Origin: Saccharothrix sp.
Lineage (GTDB): Bacteria > Actinomycetota > Actinomycetes > Mycobacteriales > Pseudonocardiaceae
Length of the DNA: 61,027 bases
Assembly: GCF_031180885.1 (NCBI RefSeq)
Contig: NZ_JAPSLK010000048.1
Coordinates: forward strand, 1-61,027
Reading direction: 5' to 3'
The position numbers and the translations under genes are program-made. The notes under the pieces are model-generated. The model made no database searches. It saw only the letters and a list, made by a program, of their open reading frames with translations, and was not told where the DNA came from. The first letter of the stretch is position 1; every line of letters starts with the position of its first letter. Below are positions 7,322 through 15,236 of this stretch, one piece after another.

Positions 7322-8950
7322 GACGTCGTGGGCGGTGACCTTGTCGGTGATCGCCTCGGAGGCCGGGACGCCGGCGGGTGCGAACCCGCCGGCCGGCGTC
7401 GCCGGGTGCGGCGGGGTGGCCGGCGTGGCGGGGTGCGGCGGGGTGGCCGGTGCCGGCGGGGCGGACAGGCCGGGGCCGGACGCGAACCCGCTGGACGGGG
7501 TGGCCGGCTGCGGCGCGACGAACCCGCCGCCGGGGGTGGGGGTGGCGAATCCGCCGCCGGGGGTGGCCGGGCCGGGGGTGGCGAAGCCGCCGCCTGGGGT
7601 GGCTGGGCTCGGGGTCGCGAAGCCGCCGCCGGGGGTGGCCGGGTTCGGCGTGGCCGGGTTGGGCGTCGCGAATCCGCCGCCGGGGGTGGCGAGGCTGGGC
7701 GTGGCTGCTGCGGCGAGCCGCTTGCGGCGGGTGAGGAGGACCGCGGTGCCGGCCGTGGCGGTGGCGATCGCGATGCCCGCGCACAGCACGGCGAACACGA
7801 TGAGCATCGTCGGCGGGCCGCTCGGCTTGCCGCCCCGGTCCGCCGCCAGCTTCCGGTACTCGCTCGCCTGCTGGTGCCCCGGCGACCCGGCGAGGACCGC
7901 GTCGAAGTATTCCACCGCCGAGTCGTAGTCGCCCTCGAAGTACCGGTCCAGACCGGTCCGGTAGTCCCGGTCGTGGTCGCCGATGTCGGCCGTGATCTCC
8001 TTGCCCTTCAACACGTCCGTCAACGTCTGGGACGACGCGGCGAAGTTGAACGACTGCGTCTCGCCCGGCGAGCCCTGGCTGACCAGGCCGACGATCCCGC
8101 CGTCCATGTCCACCACCGGCCCGCCGCTCATGCCGTGCGTCGCGGCGGCGCTGAACTCGTAGAACGGGCGGCCCTGCTGGGTGCGCCGCGCGGAGATCTG
8201 GCCGTTCTTGCTGCTGGGCTCCAGGCTCGGGTCCACGGCGGCGCTGGCCGAGCCGGGGTAGCCGATGGCCAGGATCGGCGTGCCGACCGGGGTCTGGTCG
8301 TCGCGGATCTCCATGCTGGGCAGGTGGTCCCGGGGGATCTTGAGCACGGCGACGTCACCGTCCTCGGGCGCGACGAGGTCCACGACGGTGGCCGGCGCGA
8401 TGTCGCGCACCTGCTCGGAACCCTTGGCCTCCATGCGTTCCACCTGGATCGCGCGGTGGATCGGGCTGTCCGGCACCGCGCCCTCGGCCTGGCCGTGCTC
8501 GGCGAAGTCCCGGCGCGCCTTGGCCTCGTCGCGCACCCGGCCGACCTTGGCCAGTTCCGCGACCGCCGCCGCGAACAGCGCGCCGCCGCCGCCCAGTGGT
8601 CCGGTGTGGACGCAGTGGCTGGCGGTGGCGACGTGCCCGTCCGGCGTGACGACCGCGCCGCTGCAGGATGTCTTGACCTCGAAGCCCTCGGTGCCGCCGA
8701 AGACTTCGCCGGTGCGCTTGTCGCGCACCCAGCCGTGCCAGGTGACCGAGACGAAGACGATCGCGGGCCGTGCGAGCGCCGCCGCGCGTTCCTCGGGACT
8801 CGACGGCGCGGCCACGGCGGCTGCGGCGTTGGTGGGGGCGGCTGCGGCGGCGTCCGGTGGTGTGGCGGCGGTGGCTGGGGTGGCGGCAGTGGCGGTGGGG
8901 GCGAGGGCTAGAACAGCGGCGCCCAGGAGGGTTGCGGTTCGGCGGATCAC
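7100..8950 (-). CDS. Secreted, membrane-anchored trypsin-like serine protease with Pro/Gly-rich tail
   Basis: About 616 aa. A GTG start at 8948-8950 overlaps the upstream stop (GTGA), implying translational coupling. A signal peptide comes first, then a chymotrypsin-fold protease with His112 (TASHC), Asp199 (DVAVL) and Ser275 (HGMSGGP). A TPR-like helix pair (YFEGDYDSAVEYFDAVLAGS) follows, then a transmembrane helix near 375-400 and repeats of ATPGGGF and ATPNP type. The protease should face outward and the repeats inward. The final 74 codons run antisense through the neighbouring small membrane gene, which is unusual. A frameshift or a shorter natural end cannot be excluded, so the C-terminus is the least certain part. 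Confidence 0.85.
   Translation of the reverse strand: MIRRTATLLGAAVLALAPTATAATPATAATPPDAAAAAPTNAAAAVAAPSSPEERAAALARPAIVFVSVTWHGWVRDKRTGEVFGGTEGFEVKTSCSGAVVTPDGHVATASHCVHTGPLGGGGALFAAAVAELAKVGRVRDEAKARRDFAEHGQAEGAVPDSPIHRAIQVERMEAKGSEQVRDIAPATVVDLVAPEDGDVAVLKIPRDHLPSMEIRDDQTPVGTPILAIGYPGSASAAVDPSLEPSSKNGQISARRTQQGRPFYEFSAAATHGMSGGPVVDMDGGIVGLVSQGSPGETQSFNFAASSQTLTDVLKGKEITADIGDHDRDYRTGLDRYFEGDYDSAVEYFDAVLAGSPGHQQASEYRKLAADRGGKPSGPPTMLIVFAVLCAGIAIATATAGTAVLLTRRKRLAAAATPSLATPGGGFATPNPATPNPATPGGGFATPSPATPGGGFATPGPATPGGGFATPTPGGGFVAPQPATPSSGFASGPGLSAPPAPATPPHPATPATPPHPATPAGGFAPAGVPASEAITDKVTAHDVLPVVLGGQPQHHGEPDPEQTERRHDPLRQDQPDEQPDDGRTEVQPGTPLPGQPRPDQPHDGDQAHEGGEHKGP
7515..7700. repeat. Short tandem repeats coding for ATPGGGF motifs
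   Basis: GC-rich repeats of about 33 bp within the protease gene, with units around GGGGGTGGCGAA and CCGCCGCC. On the minus strand they encode alternating ATPGGGF and ATPxPATP heptads. This is a coding low-complexity array. Confidence 0.7.
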
Positions 8951-9591
8951 CCGTACACCCCCGCGCCCTCGACGCGCACCCACACCGACCGGTAGCCGTT
9001 GGCGGCGTTCTGCTCGACGAACTGGTTGCCCTGGCACGTGTAGTCGTCGACCTCGTTCAGGTCCGCCTTGACCTCCTGCGGCGTGGTGCCGATGAGGCCG
9101 CGCTGGTCGTAGGAGTCGTACTTCACCGTGGTCTTGGTGCGGGCCTTGTAGGTGATCTGCTTGTCGTTCGCCGTCCACGTGAACTCGGTGTTGCCGTTGC
9201 CCACCAGCCGCAGTTCGTTGCCCTGGTAGTTCCCGGTCAGCGTCCAGTTCTCCTGGAACTCCGTCGCGGTCCCGTCGGGGCGGAACTCGTAGCGGCGGCC
9301 CCCGCCGGAGAACGGGATGGGGTCGGCGTCGGTGTAGAACTTGAGCGTCAGGCTGTCCTCGACCGTCCGCCACGTGCCGACGATGCACATCGGCAGTCCG
9401 GCGGCCCGGGAGGTCGGCGTGCGCGGTGTGGGGGACGGGCGGTCGCCGACCGCGACCGGATCACCCCCGGCGGGTCCGCCGTCGGCGATGGCCACGGCCG
9501 TCAACGCGGACGCGCCCAGCAGCGCGGCGGCGGCGACGGAGAACAGGACGACGACGGCGGGTCTTCCCGGCGGCCGGGGGGAGTCGCTCAC
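8947..9591 (-). CDS. Membrane-anchored lipocalin-like extracytoplasmic protein
   Basis: About 214 aa. A short positively charged N-terminus (SDSPRPPGRP) leads into a membrane helix (AVVVLFSVAAAALLGASALT), then a proline/threonine linker and an extracytoplasmic domain beginning CIVGTWRTVEDSLTLKFY. The domain has many predicted beta strands, the look of lipocalin-like or META-type secreted domains. Two cysteines (CIVG and YTCQG) could pair. The GTG at 9589-9591 is chosen; a longer frame to 9621 exists. Its stop overlaps the protease start by 4 bp, so the two are co-expressed and may act together at the envelope. Substrate unknown. Confidence 0.7.
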   Translation of the reverse strand: MSDSPRPPGRPAVVVLFSVAAAALLGASALTAVAIADGGPAGGDPVAVGDRPSPTPRTPTSRAAGLPMCIVGTWRTVEDSLTLKFYTDADPIPFSGGGRRYEFRPDGTATEFQENWTLTGNYQGNELRLVGNGNTEFTWTANDKQITYKARTKTTVKYDSYDQRGLIGTTPQEVKADLNEVDDYTCQGNQFVEQNAANGYRSVWVRVEGAGVYG

Positions 9592-9696
9592 GCGCTCATC
9601 GTATTGATCAGGCCGGCCCACGGGACGCCGAACCCACCGGAAGTTTCCGCCGGCCGCAGGCCCGCTGACCCGTACGGCGCAACGGTTTTGCGTCCG

Positions 9697-10608
9697 TCAG
9701 GTCAGGTTCTGGAACCGTTCCGACGCGACGGTCAGCGCGTCCACGCACGCCCGGATCGCGCCGCGCTCCTCGTCCTCGGACCGGGTCACCGCGTAGATCG
9801 TCCGGTTGAGCGCCGGACGGGTGGCCAGCACCCGGACGCCGTCGGGCACGGTGTCCCGCCCGAGCCGGGGCACGACGGCCGCGCCCACGTTGCCCGCGAC
9901 CAGGGCGAGCTGGGTCGGGTAGTTGCCGATGGTGCAGCTGATCCGCGCGTTCACGCCGTGCCGGCGCAGCACGTGCGCGAGCCAGTCGTAGCAGCCTGAC
10001 CCCGCGCTCCACCCGATCCACGGCACGTCGTCCACCTCGGCCAGGTCCACGGTCTTGCGGTGCGCCAACCGGTGTGACGCGGGCAGCACCAGGTCCGCCA
10101 CGTCGTGCAGCAGGGTCGTGCGGGACACCGTCGCCGGCACCGCCACCGGCCGGTGCTCCCAGCTCTCCAGCACGGCCACGTCCAACGCGCCGTCGACCAC
10201 GCGTGGCAGCGTCTCCTCGGCCTCGCCCTCCTCCAGGGTCACCTCCAGGCCGGGGTGCCGGTCGCGCAGCAACGCCAGCGCGGGCGGCAGGAGGGCGTGG
10301 ACGGTCGTGGGGATCGCGCCGACCCGGACCGTGCCCGTGACGTCGTCGCGCAGCAGGTCGAGGTCGGTCCGCGCCTGCTCGACCTGCGCCAGGATGCGCT
10401 CGGCGTGCCGCGCCAGCACGTGCCCGGCGGTGGTGAGCCGGACGCTGCGCCCGTGCGGCTCCAGCAGCCGCTGCCCGGCCTCCCGCTCCAGCTTCGCCAG
10501 CTGCTGCGACACCCCCGACGGAGTCACGTGCAACGCCACGGCCGCCGCCGCGACCGTCCCGTGCGTGGCCACGGCGTGCAGAGCCCGCATCCGCTCCAGT
10601 CCGAACAC
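9697..10608 (-). CDS. LysR-family transcriptional regulator
   Basis: 303 aa, normal length for LysR. Residues 1-60 are the winged HTH (MRALHAVATHGTVAAAAVAL, TPSGVSQQLAKLEREAG), followed by a periplasmic-binding-type effector domain from about 90. A single GTG start at 10606-10608. It is divergent from the EamA transporter gene, with 74 bp between the start codons. That arrangement is the usual one for a LysR protein controlling its neighbour, so it probably regulates this exporter in response to an unknown small molecule. Confidence 0.92.
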   Translation of the reverse strand: MFGLERMRALHAVATHGTVAAAAVALHVTPSGVSQQLAKLEREAGQRLLEPHGRSVRLTTAGHVLARHAERILAQVEQARTDLDLLRDDVTGTVRVGAIPTTVHALLPPALALLRDRHPGLEVTLEEGEAEETLPRVVDGALDVAVLESWEHRPVAVPATVSRTTLLHDVADLVLPASHRLAHRKTVDLAEVDDVPWIGWSAGSGCYDWLAHVLRRHGVNARISCTIGNYPTQLALVAGNVGAAVVPRLGRDTVPDGVRVLATRPALNRTIYAVTRSEDEERGAIRACVDALTVASERFQNLT

Positions 10609-10682
10609 GGAAGCAATGCTACCGAGTTCCGCTCAAGAACATTCGCTTGTCCTTGATGGTCGGGTCGACGAGCCTGGGACCT

Positions 10683-11588
10683 GTGACGACGACCGACGTT
10701 CGCCCCGCCGTGCGGGGGCTCGCGCCGACCAGGGTGAGCCCGGCCCTGCTGGCGGCGGCTGGAAGCGTGTGCATCGCCTTGTCGTCGGTGTTCATCAAGG
10801 TGTCCGGGACGACGGGGAGCACGAGCGCGTTCTGGCGGTGCCTGATCTCGTTGCCGGTGCTGGTGGTGCTGGTGTGGTTCGAACGGCGGCGCGGCGCGGG
10901 TCGTCGTCGGGTCGTCCTGCCGTTGCTCGCCGGGGTCGGGCTGGGCGTGGACTTCGTGCTGTGGGGCGACGCCATCGCGCTGGTGGGGGCGGGGGTGGCG
11001 ACGGTCATCCTGTCCGTGCAGGTGGTGATCGTGCCCGCGGTGGCGTTCCTGGTGTACGGGGAGCGCCCGTCGGGGCGGTTCCTGGTGGCCGTGCCGGTGC
11101 TGTTGGGCGGGATCGTGCTGGCGGGCGGTCTGGCCGGGACCCCGGCGTTCGGGCCGGATCCGGTGTTGGGGGCGGTCCTGGCGTTGGGCGCCGGTGTCGG
11201 CTATGCCGCTTACCTCTTGTTGATCCGGCACAGCACCGGTCCGGGGGCTCGGGAGCACACGTTGATGTTGGCCACGGTGTCGGCCGGTGTGGTGGCCGCG
11301 GTGATCGGCCTGCCGACCGACCGGTTGGACTTCAGCCCGGGGTGGCCGGCGTTGGGGTGGCTGGTGGCGCTCGCGCTGGTGGGGCAGATCGTGGGGTGGA
11401 TGCTGATCTCGACCGCGCTGCCCCGGATGTCCAGTTCGAAGGGAGCCACGTTGATGCTGGTCCAGCCGGTGGCGGCGATCTTGCTCGGCATCGTGCTGCT
11501 GTCGGAACGGCCCAGCGCGCTGCAGTTGGTGGGGTGCGCGGTGGTGCTCGGGTCGGTCGCCTTCGTCGGCAAGGCCCGGCGCGGGTAG
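10683..11588 (+). CDS. EamA/DMT-family permease
   Basis: About 301 aa with ten hydrophobic helices in two five-helix EamA repeats (first near ALLAAAGSVCIALSSVFIK, second near LALGAGVGYAAYLLLIR). Family members export amino acids or other small metabolites. The GTG at 10683 (TTTDVRPAVRG) is chosen because GGGACC precedes it; a longer frame begins at 10647. Divergent from the LysR gene. Substrate cannot be read from the sequence. Confidence 0.88.
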   Translation: MTTTDVRPAVRGLAPTRVSPALLAAAGSVCIALSSVFIKVSGTTGSTSAFWRCLISLPVLVVLVWFERRRGAGRRRVVLPLLAGVGLGVDFVLWGDAIALVGAGVATVILSVQVVIVPAVAFLVYGERPSGRFLVAVPVLLGGIVLAGGLAGTPAFGPDPVLGAVLALGAGVGYAAYLLLIRHSTGPGAREHTLMLATVSAGVVAAVIGLPTDRLDFSPGWPALGWLVALALVGQIVGWMLISTALPRMSSSKGATLMLVQPVAAILLGIVLLSERPSALQLVGCAVVLGSVAFVGKARRG

Positions 11589-11686
11589 AGGTGTGGCGGG
11601 GGTCACAACATGTGGGTGTCGATCCTTTGCGGGACAGTTCGTCGCACTGACGAGAGCAACCGGGACCGACCAGGAGGAGCAACCCC

Positions 11687-12262
11687 ATGCGCACGCTCAT
11701 CACCACCGCGTTCGTCTCCCTCGACGGCGTCGTCGAGGCGCCCGGCGGCGAGCCCGGTTACCGCAACTCGGGCTGGACGTTCAAAGACGTCGAGTTCGAC
11801 CCCGCCGCCTACGAGCTGAAGAGCCGCGAGCAGGACGAGGCCGCCGCGATGATGATGGGGCGGGTGAGCTACCAGGCGTTTTCGCCCGTGTGGCCGACGA
11901 TGACCGACGAGTTCCCGCGCTACAACGCCATGCCCAAGTACGTCGTCTCCACCACCCTCACCGAGGACGACCTCGTCGCCAACTGGGGTGAGACGACCAT
12001 CCTGCGCTCCCTCGACGACGTCGCCGCGCTCAAGGAGGGCGACGGCGGGTCGATCATCGTGCACGGCAGCGCGACCCTCAACCGCGCGCTGTCCGACGCC
12101 GGCCTGATCGACCGCTACCACCTGCTGGTCTTCCCGGTCCTCCTCGGCGCGGGCAAGCGGCTGTTCAGCGCCGCTGACAAGGACAAGCAGAGCCTCAAGC
12201 TCCTCGAGTCGGAGTCCTACGGCAACGGCATCCAGAAGCTGGTCTACGACGTCGTCCGCTGA
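11687..12262 (+). CDS. DHFR/RibD C-terminal-like reductase family protein
   Basis: 191 aa, starting MRTLITTAFVSLDGVVEAPGG, the standard opening of the RibD C-terminal (dihydrofolate-reductase-like) family. Further family features are MMMGRVSYQAF, the strand IIVHGSATLNRAL and the end motif DRYHLLVFPVLLGAGKRLF. These proteins are NAD(P)H-dependent reductases, usually of unknown substrate. AGGAGGAG lies at a good distance before the ATG. It stands alone between the EamA gene and the sugar dehydrogenase gene. About 165 bp of spacer with no gene follows. Confidence 0.9.
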   Translation: MRTLITTAFVSLDGVVEAPGGEPGYRNSGWTFKDVEFDPAAYELKSREQDEAAAMMMGRVSYQAFSPVWPTMTDEFPRYNAMPKYVVSTTLTEDDLVANWGETTILRSLDDVAALKEGDGGSIIVHGSATLNRALSDAGLIDRYHLLVFPVLLGAGKRLFSAADKDKQSLKLLESESYGNGIQKLVYDVVR

Positions 12263-12336
12263 GGTCGCAGGGAAGAAATCCGCCTCAACGCGCCACTTAC
12301 GGCGGCGGTCGGCCAATGATGGGTGTCCGGTAGTGG

Positions 12337-12362
12337 ACTTTTGATTGACCGGGTTCAAAAGT
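12337..12362. promoter_or_regulatory. Inverted repeat ACTTTTGA...TCAAAAGT before the sugar dehydrogenase gene
   Basis: Two perfect 8-bp arms separated by 10 bp, about 70 nt upstream of the ATG at 12429. The right half (GTTCAAAAG) is identical to the half-site of the palindrome at 36108. It could be an operator for the downstream two-gene operon. Confidence 0.45.
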
Positions 12363-12428
12363 GCGCCCTACCTTGCTGTGACCTGGGCAACACCCCTGCC
12401 GGCTCGCTCGAGGAGGCGCGACACCGCC

Positions 12429-15236
12429 ATGCCCTACCGCACCGCGACCATCGGCGGCACCCTGCTGCTCGCCGCCGGACTGCTGTCAGCAGGGCCACCG
12501 GCCCGAGCGCACCACGACCCCGCCGACTTCCAGCAGGTCGAACTGGCCCGCGGGGTGGCCGAGATGGGCGAGCCGATGTCCCTGGCGGTCCTGCCCGACA
12601 CGTCCGTCCTGCACACGGCGCGGGACGGCGTGCTCCGCCGCACGGACGCGGCCGGCACCACCAAGGTCATCGGCACCCTGTCCGTCTACAACCACGACGA
12701 GGAAGGCCTGCAAGGCGTCGGCGTCGACCCGGGTTTCGCCACCAACCGGGCGATCTACCTCTTCTACGCGCCCAAGCTGTCCACGCCGACCGGGGACGCG
12801 CCCGCGACCGGCCCCGCGAGCACGTGGGAGACCTGGCGCGGGGTCAACCGCCTGTCCCGGTTCACGCTCAACGCCGACTGGACCCTGAACACGGCGAGCG
12901 AACGCATCGTCCTGGACGTCCCCGCCGACCGCGGCATGTGCTGCCACATCGGCGGCGACATCGACTTCGACGCCGCCGGCAACCTCTACCTGTCCACCGG
13001 CGACGACACGAACCCGTTCCAGTCCAGCGGGTACAGCCCGATCGACGAGCGCACCGAGCGCAACCCCGCGTTCGACGCCCAGCGCACCTCGGCCGACACC
13101 AACGACCTGCGCGGCAAGGTGTTGCGCATCAAGGTGAACGCGGACGGCACCTACACCGTCCCGAGCGGCAACCTCTTCGCGCCCGGCACGCCGAACACCC
13201 GCCCCGAGATCTACGCGATGGGCTTCCGCAACCCGTTCCGGATGACCGTCGACAAGGCGACCGGCGCGGTCTACCTGGGCGACTACGGCCCCGACGCGGC
13301 GATCTCGGACGCCAACCGCGGCCCGTCCGGCCAGGTGGAGTTCAACCGGATCACCTCGCCCGGCAACTACGGCTGGCCCTACTGCACCGGCACGAACACC
13401 AGCACCGAGACCTACAACGAGTGGAACTTCGCCACCAACGCCACCGGCCCCAAGTACAACTGCGCGGGCGGTCCGACCAACAACTCCTTCCGCAACACCG
13501 GCCGGTCCACCCTCCCGGCCGCGCGCCCGAGCTGGATCCGCTACGGCGGCGACGCGGGCAGCCCGCCGGAGTTCGGCTCGGGCTCGGAGTCGCCCATGGG
13601 CGGCCCGGTCTACCGCTACGACCCGAACTCGACCTCGGCGGTCAAGTTCCCGCCGTCCTTCGACGGGCACTTCATGGCCGCCGAGTACGGGCGCCGCTGG
13701 ATCAAGGACATCGCGGTCGACGCCGACGGGTCGGCGGGCACGATCGAGGCGATGCCGTGGTCGGGCACGCAGGTCATGGACCTGGCGTTCGGGCCGGACG
13801 GCGCGCTGTACGTGCTGGACTACGGCACCGGCTACTTCAACGGCGACCACAACTCCGCGCTGTACCGCATCGAGCACATCGGGGGCACCAACCGCGGCCC
13901 GACCGCCCGCGCCACGGCGAACGTCACCTCGGGGCACGCGCCGCTGGCGGTGGCGTTCTCCTCCGCCGGGTCCACCGACCCGGAGGGCTCGCCGCTGACC
14001 TACCGCTGGGACTTCGGTGACGGCACGTCCAGCACCGCGCCCAACCCGTCGCACACCTACTCCGCCAACGGTTCCTACACCGCGACCCTGACCGTCACCG
14101 ACGCCGGCGGCGCGACCGGGTCGGCGAGCGTCTACATCACGGTCGGCAACACCGCGCCCAAGGTGACCATCGACCTGCCCGTCGACGGGACCCCGTTCTC
14201 CTACGGCGACACGATCCCCTTCCGGATCACCGTCACCGACCCCGAAGACGGCGCGATCGACTGCAACCGCGTGAAGATGACCTACGGCATCGGGCACGAC
14301 AACCACGGCCACGTCATCACCACCCGGACCGGCTGCACCGGCTCCATCACGGTGGCCGCCGACGGCGAGCACGACGAGGCCGCGAACGTGTTCGGCGTGT
14401 GGGACGCCGAGTACACCGACCTGGGCGCCAACGGCCAGCCCGCGCTGACCACGCACGCCAAGAGCGTCACCCAGCCCCGCCACCGCCAGGCCGAGCACTT
14501 CACCACGTCCTCGGGCATCAGCAAGATCGCCAAGTCGCAGGCCGAAGGCGGGTACACGGTCGGCGACGTCCACAACGGCGACTGGGTTTCCTTCACCCCG
14601 TACGCGCTGAGTGACGTCCACGGGTTCGCGGCGCGGGTGTCCTCCGGCGGGATCGGTGGCACCCTCCAAGTCCGCGCCGGTTCGCCCACGGGCACGGTCC
14701 TCGGGTCCGCGGCGGTCCCGGTGACCGGCGGGTGGGAGTCGTTCACGACGGTCAGCGGCAGCCTGTCCGGCGCGCCGAGCGGCACCACCGCGCTGTACCT
14801 GACGTTCAGCGGCGGCGTGGGGGCGTTGTTCGACGTGGACTCCTTCACGCTCGACGGCCCCACCGGCCCGATCGTCGGCATCGGCGGCAAGTGCGTGGAC
14901 GTGTCCGGCGCGGCCACGGCGGACGGGACGAAGATCCAGCTGTGGACGTGCAACGGCACCGGCGCGCAGCGCTGGCAGCGGGCCGGGCAGACGTGGCAGG
15001 CGCTGGGCAAGTGCCTGGACGTCTCCGGCGCGGGCACGGCCGACGGGACCAGGGTCCACCTGTGGACGTGCAACGGGACCGTGGCCCAGAACTGGGTGGC
15101 GGGCGCGAACGGGTCCCTGGTGAACCCGAACTCCGGCAAGTGCCTGGACGCGGCCGGCGGCGGCACCGCGGACGGAACCCAACTGATCATCTGGACCTGC
15201 CACGGCGGCACCAACCAGAAGTGGACGACCCCGTGA
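12429..15236 (+). CDS. Secreted PQQ-type sugar dehydrogenase with PKD, CBM6 and ricin-type modules
   Basis: 935 aa. GAGGAGGCG precedes the ATG and a signal peptide of about 35 residues ends near ARAHH. Residues 40-490 form the six-bladed glucose/sorbosone dehydrogenase fold (EMGEPMSLAVLPD, GLQGVGVDPGF, GMCCHIGGDIDFDAAGNLYL, MGFRNPFRMTVD, VMDLAFGPDGALYVLDYG). This fold oxidises aldoses with pyrroloquinoline quinone. A PKD domain follows (about 495-577), then a beta-rich region, a CBM6-like module (684-815) and a ricin/CBM13 trefoil (816-935) with repeated GKCLDV and QLWTC. The stop overlaps the next gene's GTG, so both are made together. The protein should bind polysaccharide and oxidise released or terminal sugars. 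Confidence 0.92.
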   Translation: MPYRTATIGGTLLLAAGLLSAGPPARAHHDPADFQQVELARGVAEMGEPMSLAVLPDTSVLHTARDGVLRRTDAAGTTKVIGTLSVYNHDEEGLQGVGVDPGFATNRAIYLFYAPKLSTPTGDAPATGPASTWETWRGVNRLSRFTLNADWTLNTASERIVLDVPADRGMCCHIGGDIDFDAAGNLYLSTGDDTNPFQSSGYSPIDERTERNPAFDAQRTSADTNDLRGKVLRIKVNADGTYTVPSGNLFAPGTPNTRPEIYAMGFRNPFRMTVDKATGAVYLGDYGPDAAISDANRGPSGQVEFNRITSPGNYGWPYCTGTNTSTETYNEWNFATNATGPKYNCAGGPTNNSFRNTGRSTLPAARPSWIRYGGDAGSPPEFGSGSESPMGGPVYRYDPNSTSAVKFPPSFDGHFMAAEYGRRWIKDIAVDADGSAGTIEAMPWSGTQVMDLAFGPDGALYVLDYGTGYFNGDHNSALYRIEHIGGTNRGPTARATANVTSGHAPLAVAFSSAGSTDPEGSPLTYRWDFGDGTSSTAPNPSHTYSANGSYTATLTVTDAGGATGSASVYITVGNTAPKVTIDLPVDGTPFSYGDTIPFRITVTDPEDGAIDCNRVKMTYGIGHDNHGHVITTRTGCTGSITVAADGEHDEAANVFGVWDAEYTDLGANGQPALTTHAKSVTQPRHRQAEHFTTSSGISKIAKSQAEGGYTVGDVHNGDWVSFTPYALSDVHGFAARVSSGGIGGTLQVRAGSPTGTVLGSAAVPVTGGWESFTTVSGSLSGAPSGTTALYLTFSGGVGALFDVDSFTLDGPTGPIVGIGGKCVDVSGAATADGTKIQLWTCNGTGAQRWQRAGQTWQALGKCLDVSGAGTADGTRVHLWTCNGTVAQNWVAGANGSLVNPNSGKCLDAAGGGTADGTQLIIWTCHGGTNQKWTTP

